This document shows, in pieces, positions 60,320 through 64,000 of a DNA stretch of 64,000 bases. The notes under the pieces are model-generated. The model was not told where the DNA came from. It saw only the letters and a list, made by a program, of their open reading frames with translations, and did not search any database. Numbering within the stretch: position 1 is the stretch's first letter; each line of letters starts with the position of its first letter. This DNA is from FEN-987 sp964598845. Its GTDB lineage: Archaea > Thermoproteota > Bathyarchaeia > 40CM-2-53-6. The stretch covers positions 124,001-188,000 of the forward strand of contig CAZRDM010000001.1 of assembly GCA_964598845.1 (NCBI GenBank), in the 5' to 3' direction. The translations under genes were made by a program, and so were the position numbers.

Positions 60320-60610
60320 TTTCTATAATCATCGTTTCTGAGGTGTCCAATCTACTGTCAGAGCCACGACATACTGGGCTATCACGACTAGACTGCAAAG
60401 CCCACCCACTCATAGCAATAGCTTGTTACGTCGCGGTCTGTATGCGATAGTAGGGATCATTAATCTTCACTAGGTCTTATCTCGCATAACGCATGTGTAT
60501 GCGAGGTCAGAGTGCTCGGCCTTGAGTCGTCGCGATCCGGATCAGTGCTAGGATGTCAACTGAGCGGAGGCCGCTGTTCTTTTAGCGTAGTCATGTGGCA
60601 CACAACAACA
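60320..60610. other. Interval with one 8-bp inverted repeat
   Basis: No protein-like frame. CTCGCATA (60481-60488) and TATGCGAG (60498-60505) form a perfect stem with a 9-base loop that itself contains GCATGTGT, a possible operator. Confidence 0.4.
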
Positions 60611-60620
60611 CTTAAATAGC
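60611..60620 (+). promoter_or_regulatory. TATA box of a possible short RNA gene
   Basis: CTTAAATAGC. Initiation about 25 bases downstream falls near 60640, at the start of the hairpin-containing transcript proposed below. Confidence 0.35.
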
Positions 60621-60639
60621 GTGCTAACCAAACAATTCT

Positions 60640-60698
60640 GAGGAGTACGCAGGAGCCGGTTGATTCGATGCATGCGGATGCCTAGTTCCGGCTTTTTT
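60640..60698 (+). ncRNA. Candidate ~60-nt RNA ending in hairpin and T-run
   Basis: AGCCGG (60654-60659) pairs with CCGGCT (60688-60693), enclosing a smaller GCAT/ATGC hairpin (60670-60681), and six T follow (60693-60698), as expected for an intrinsic terminator-like end. A TATA box lies at 60611. The sequence encodes no plausible peptide. There is no tRNA or C/D-box pattern that I can recognise. It could be a leader or terminator remnant instead of a stable RNA. Confidence 0.3.
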
Positions 60699-60777
60699 CG
60701 GGTGTTAGAAAATGAAGCAAAATCCAGCAAATTTTGCCGTAGGTTTGTCAATAATTTGGCGTATTCAGTCAAACACC

Positions 60778-60786
60778 GTTAAATAC
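60778..60786 (+). promoter_or_regulatory. TATA box of the giant repeat protein
   Basis: GTTAAATAC, about 45-53 bases before the TTG at 60831; initiation near 60808 would give a leader of about 20 bases. Confidence 0.4.
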
Positions 60787-60830
60787 ACTGAAACATGGCT
60801 AAACGCCATAGAGCGATGCGTGCTTAGACG

Positions 60831-63800
60831 TTGAAGGGTCGTCAAGCCCGTTCCCTAATCGTAGTCTTGTTGCTGCTCACTGCACTGGCTGTAACGCTGA
60901 CTAACTATCCTGTCACACCTCCCAAGGTTGAAGCGGCCAATCTCACTGTTACTCTCACTCCGAACTCCGGCAAGTCCGGGGATGTGATACTTGTCCATGC
61001 AACTGGTGCGACTGTAGCGCAGGGCACGACGTGTTCGATAACGGCAAACGTCGCTAACTTGATTGTAAGCCCAACCGCGTCGGTCTCCAGTGGCTCGGAC
61101 GTGGATGGCTCTTTCACTGTGGGGAATGCTCCTCAACCTTCTGGAGGAGGCTCGTATACGGTAACGGTCCGTTGCCCTGCCAGTGGAACACCTTTTGACT
61201 CGGGCACAGCCACTTTCACGGTCTCTCCGAAGCTTACGGTTAATCCTTCGATTGGTACGACCGGGCAACAGGTTTCGGTTACTGGGGTGGGTTTCAGGTC
61301 GGATGCTTCCACATGCATCCTTAGCAGCAATCCGGGTGGACTGTTTGCTGGCTCGCCTGCACCTTTCTGCTCGATCAGTGGAGGATCGGTTACTGCTGCT
61401 TTTGCTGTTGAGGCTACGGCCGGGACGGGCTTCTATGACATAACAGTATCCCCCAACGTTGGTGCGGTGGTTACTCTTGTGAATGGGTTCCAGAAGGTAA
61501 CGGCCCCGACGATAGACGTGTTCCCGGATGGTGGTGCTGGAGAACGTGCTCCAGTTGGTTTCGGCACGGCGGATGGGACGGTTATTGTGTTTGGTGGTGG
61601 ATTCGCCACCGGAAGCGCGCGTAGCTGCACCTTGTCATCAAATAGCCCGTTATTCGCTACCACTCCAACGCCAACGTGCTCCATCTCAGCTGCAGGCACG
61701 GTGACTGGTAGTTTCGCCGTATCGGCCACAGCTGGCTCAGGGGCCTATACCGTTACTGTTACCGACACGAATCCTGCCGGTGTGTTTGATTCAACCTCCT
61801 TCACAGTATCCCCACAGCCTACCATATCCCTTGGAGCTGCATCGAGCCCAGCTGGGACAACTGTCGGGATCACGCAAGGTGCCAATCTCTTCTCTGAGCT
61901 AGACCAGGGGGCTTGCGCAATTTCGTCTACGCCAACCGGTCTCTTTTCTTCGTACGCATGTTTCATTGGGCCCGGGGGCGTACTCATTGCTCCAACAACA
62001 AGTTTTGTTGTATCCCCAACGGCTCCAGGCCAGAGTTACAGTGTCACAGTTACTCCTCTGCACGGTGACAAATCCGCCGTTGCGGGTTTCATAGTCACGC
62101 CCGCAGTAACATTCAATCCCACGAGTGGGTTTCCGCCGATCATTGGTCCACCTACGGCCACGGGGACGGAGATCACGGTTGCTGGAACAGGCTTCTCGAC
62201 TGCTGACACAACCTGCACTATCACTTCTGCGTCGGCTTCGCTGATTATCGATACGAGTGGGCTCCCGGCTTGTACAGTGAATAGTTTGGGCCAACTTTCG
62301 GCGAAGTTCAAGATTGGTGCAAATTCTGTGTTTACGGGTGCGGCGGTGACGGTCACTGTAACAGGAAACCCGGGAGGTGATTCTGCAGCAGCCTCCGTCA
62401 CGGTCAACCCAAGAATAGTTCTCTCACCTACCTCCGGAGCTTCAGGAATACAAGTGAACTTTGCAGGTTCAGGCTTCAAGAATGTCGCGGGGTCAGCGTT
62501 CCCATGCATTGGGCCTGGTGCTGGGACTATAACTGGAACGCCAGTAGCCAACCCGACCTCATGCAGTCAAGATTCGAACGGCAATGTGGCAGGCTTCTTC
62601 ACTGTGGGGGCTGTTCCCTCGGGATCATACTTCATCACATACTCCGACTTTGGAGGTGCGTTCCCTTCGGCGATTGCATCATTCATCGTGACCGGGGGAC
62701 CTATCGTCATTTTCACACCCAGCCTTGGTCCTACTGGCACGACCGTGACTGTAGCAGGGTCCGGGTGGAATCCGCTGGACACATCGGTTTCGTTTGTAAC
62801 GACAGCAGGCCCAACAGACCTCTTCGATCCACCAACAACTCGTACATGTCCAGTTTCTGGAGGGAATATCGGCTCATGTAGCTTCACAGTGAAGTCTAAC
62901 GCGCATGGTGGGACTTACACAGTTACTTTCACCGGCAACCAAGGCGATCAAGCCGCGGCCCAGTTTATCGTTCAATCTACCTTGGTCGTAACCCCAGACA
63001 ATGGTGGGATGGGAATAACGGTACAATTGTCAGGGTCGGGGTACATACCCCCTGGAGCTCCACCTTTCGATTGTCATGGATTCCTCAGTTTCAACCCTGA
63101 TGAACCGTTCATCACGGTTGCGGCAACCTGCAGTATCGATGGGAACGGTCTTCTTACTGGCGGTCTAACCGTTGCATCGAGTGGAGTGAATCCTGGACCT
63201 CATACGATCACGTTGACTGACTCTCATGTAGTTCAGGGTTCTGTGTGGGATGTTTTCACCGTGAAGACTCCGAGCATCACGCTCACACCGAGTAGTGGGA
63301 GTGGTGGAGATGTTATTCAGGTGACGGGTTCCGGGTTCAGTACGGGAGATACAGGTTGCACGATCTCGGCGCCTGCGAATGTCATTGAGGGTACGCCCTC
63401 ATGCTCAATTTCTGGGGGCGTTGTGACAGGTTCGTTTGTCGTGAAGATTGCGGGGAATGCTAGAGCCGTCCTAACGAATGCGATTCAGGTCACTGGAGGA
63501 CTTGGCGATAGGGCGGTTCAAACCTTCACGGTCAATAACAAGATCGTCTTGAATCCGACCACGGCAGCTGCCGGAATGGTTGTTACTATTACTGGAAGCA
63601 ACTTTGCGGCTGGGGACGGCGGTCTTCCATGCACTCTTACTTCGCTTCCTCCTGGTGTCATTACAGCTGGCGTGTGCAATATCGATGCTAACTTGATGGT
63701 TTCTGGTTCGTTCACTGTTGGTGGCGTGACGCCGGGTAGTTACATCATTACCGTAACGGGTACCGGTCCCCCGGCTTCTTCAGCTTCGGCAACCTTGACC

Positions 63801-64000
63801 GTTGTACAACGTCTCGTAACTTTGTCTCCGAGCGTTGGTCCCCCTGGCTCGGTGGTGACTGTGACTGGGGCAGGTTTCAGTCCCTCAGACACGTCATGTA
63901 CGATTACGGTGCCAACCATCGCGATCGGCTCAAGTTGCGCAGTTACGCCTGCAGGTTCTGGGAATATTCAGGGAACGTTCACGGTTTCCAATTTTGCTCC
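60831..64000 (+). CDS. Giant secreted protein of Ig/IPT-like repeats, runs off the window
   Basis: TTG 60831 (just after an in-frame TAG at 60825) starts a frame open without stop for 1056 codons to the window edge. A signal peptide (KGRQARSLIVVLLLLTALAV, cleaved near residue 35 in KVEAAN) is followed by about eleven repeats of 85-110 residues, each beginning like ITLTPSSGSGGDVIQVTGSGF, containing a Cys pair (..TC.I......PTCSIS..), then a GSFTV strand and ending PG.YT.TVT. The Cys pairs suggest one disulfide per repeat. This fits IPT/TIG- or PKD-like extracellular stalks. No anchor is visible in the window. Adhesion or cell-envelope role is likely. Not in ordinary ORF lists because it has no stop in the window. 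Confidence 0.8.
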   Translation, partial: MKGRQARSLIVVLLLLTALAVTLTNYPVTPPKVEAANLTVTLTPNSGKSGDVILVHATGATVAQGTTCSITANVANLIVSPTASVSSGSDVDGSFTVGNAPQPSGGGSYTVTVRCPASGTPFDSGTATFTVSPKLTVNPSIGTTGQQVSVTGVGFRSDASTCILSSNPGGLFAGSPAPFCSISGGSVTAAFAVEATAGTGFYDITVSPNVGAVVTLVNGFQKVTAPTIDVFPDGGAGERAPVGFGTADGTVIVFGGGFATGSARSCTLSSNSPLFATTPTPTCSISAAGTVTGSFAVSATAGSGAYTVTVTDTNPAGVFDSTSFTVSPQPTISLGAASSPAGTTVGITQGANLFSELDQGACAISSTPTGLFSSYACFIGPGGVLIAPTTSFVVSPTAPGQSYSVTVTPLHGDKSAVAGFIVTPAVTFNPTSGFPPIIGPPTATGTEITVAGTGFSTADTTCTITSASASLIIDTSGLPACTVNSLGQLSAKFKIGANSVFTGAAVTVTVTGNPGGDSAAASVTVNPRIVLSPTSGASGIQVNFAGSGFKNVAGSAFPCIGPGAGTITGTPVANPTSCSQDSNGNVAGFFTVGAVPSGSYFITYSDFGGAFPSAIASFIVTGGPIVIFTPSLGPTGTTVTVAGSGWNPLDTSVSFVTTAGPTDLFDPPTTRTCPVSGGNIGSCSFTVKSNAHGGTYTVTFTGNQGDQAAAQFIVQSTLVVTPDNGGMGITVQLSGSGYIPPGAPPFDCHGFLSFNPDEPFITVAATCSIDGNGLLTGGLTVASSGVNPGPHTITLTDSHVVQGSVWDVFTVKTPSITLTPSSGSGGDVIQVTGSGFSTGDTGCTISAPANVIEGTPSCSISGGVVTGSFVVKIAGNARAVLTNAIQVTGGLGDRAVQTFTVNNKIVLNPTTAAAGMVVTITGSNFAAGDGGLPCTLTSLPPGVITAGVCNIDANLMVSGSFTVGGVTPGSYIITVTGTGPPASSASATLTVVQRLVTLSPSVGPPGSVVTVTGAGFSPSDTSCTITVPTIAIGSSCAVTPAGSGNIQGTFTVSNFA

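Noticed and set aside
60650..60680. GCCGGTTGAT sequence resembling the start of archaeal 16S rRNA
   Set aside because: The match is only about 10 bases and no further rRNA sequence follows.
61183..63715. Several plus- and minus-strand ORFs across 61-63.7 kb
   Set aside because: All are shadows of the long plus-strand repeat protein, which is continuous across the region without stop.

Overview
This window comes from an archaeal draft genome, probably a mesophilic member of the Nitrososphaeria/Thaumarchaeota side of the archaea. The evidence is TATA-box promoters with near-leaderless or GGTGA-type starts, frequent TTG/GTG starts, a PurS/PurQ/PurL-type FGAM synthase, an F420-type LLM oxidoreductase, a GapN-like dehydrogenase, a DUF6659-like protein, and CFI-box and Ig-repeat surface proteins. 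The exact lineage is inference. No rRNA, tRNA, CRISPR array or insertion sequence is visible. Three 100-N gaps interrupt the sequence. Two of them are flanked by an exact 55-bp duplication, so they look like unmerged contig overlaps; the third is a real gap.

Layout. 0-5 kb: truncated membrane protein, RHH-like protein, cysS, ArsN2-like acetyltransferase, GYD protein and small ORFs. 5-11 kb: threonine dehydratase, then an ABC importer (fused permease, two ATPases, no binding protein) with a DUF47/PhoU-like gene. 11-20 kb: M20 peptidase, methyltransferase-like membrane protein, two NUDIX enzymes, tandem-SIS protein, F420 oxidoreductase, aldo-keto reductase, a patch of gene remnants and a sugar nucleotidyltransferase. 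20-25 kb: small hypothetical, membrane and secreted proteins, an AdoMet-decarboxylase-like gene and an HMA protein.

25.2-36.0 kb is the core of the window: purH, purC, S, Q, L, F, D, N, E, M, nearly all overlapping or touching. It supplies most steps from PRPP to IMP; purB and purK are not here. purM has no ordinary start codon in its own frame and lies in the same frame as purE behind a single TGA. Two perfect 9-bp hairpins follow the operon. 36-41 kb: two surface proteins, then gnd cut by the gap. 41-51 kb: EVE protein with a frameshift, KaiC-like protein without Walker A, acyl-CoA ligase, M29 aminopeptidase, broken ridA, gapN, broken arsC, phzF-like gene and a dienelactone-hydrolase-like gene.

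52-60 kb: a minus-strand potDABC polyamine-type importer whose last gene overlaps a previously uncalled 48-residue Cys-motif ORF, then saccharopine-dehydrogenase-like genes (one intact, one broken), a class-III aminotransferase, an orphan RelE-like toxin and a flavin-binding PNPOx-like protein. 60.6-64 kb: a possible short RNA gene and a secreted protein of more than 1050 residues made of about eleven Ig/IPT-like repeats, running off the window.

Two themes stand out. There are at least eight broken or fragmentary genes whose families can mostly be named, and several short or start-less coding regions that a length-filtered ORF search misses.
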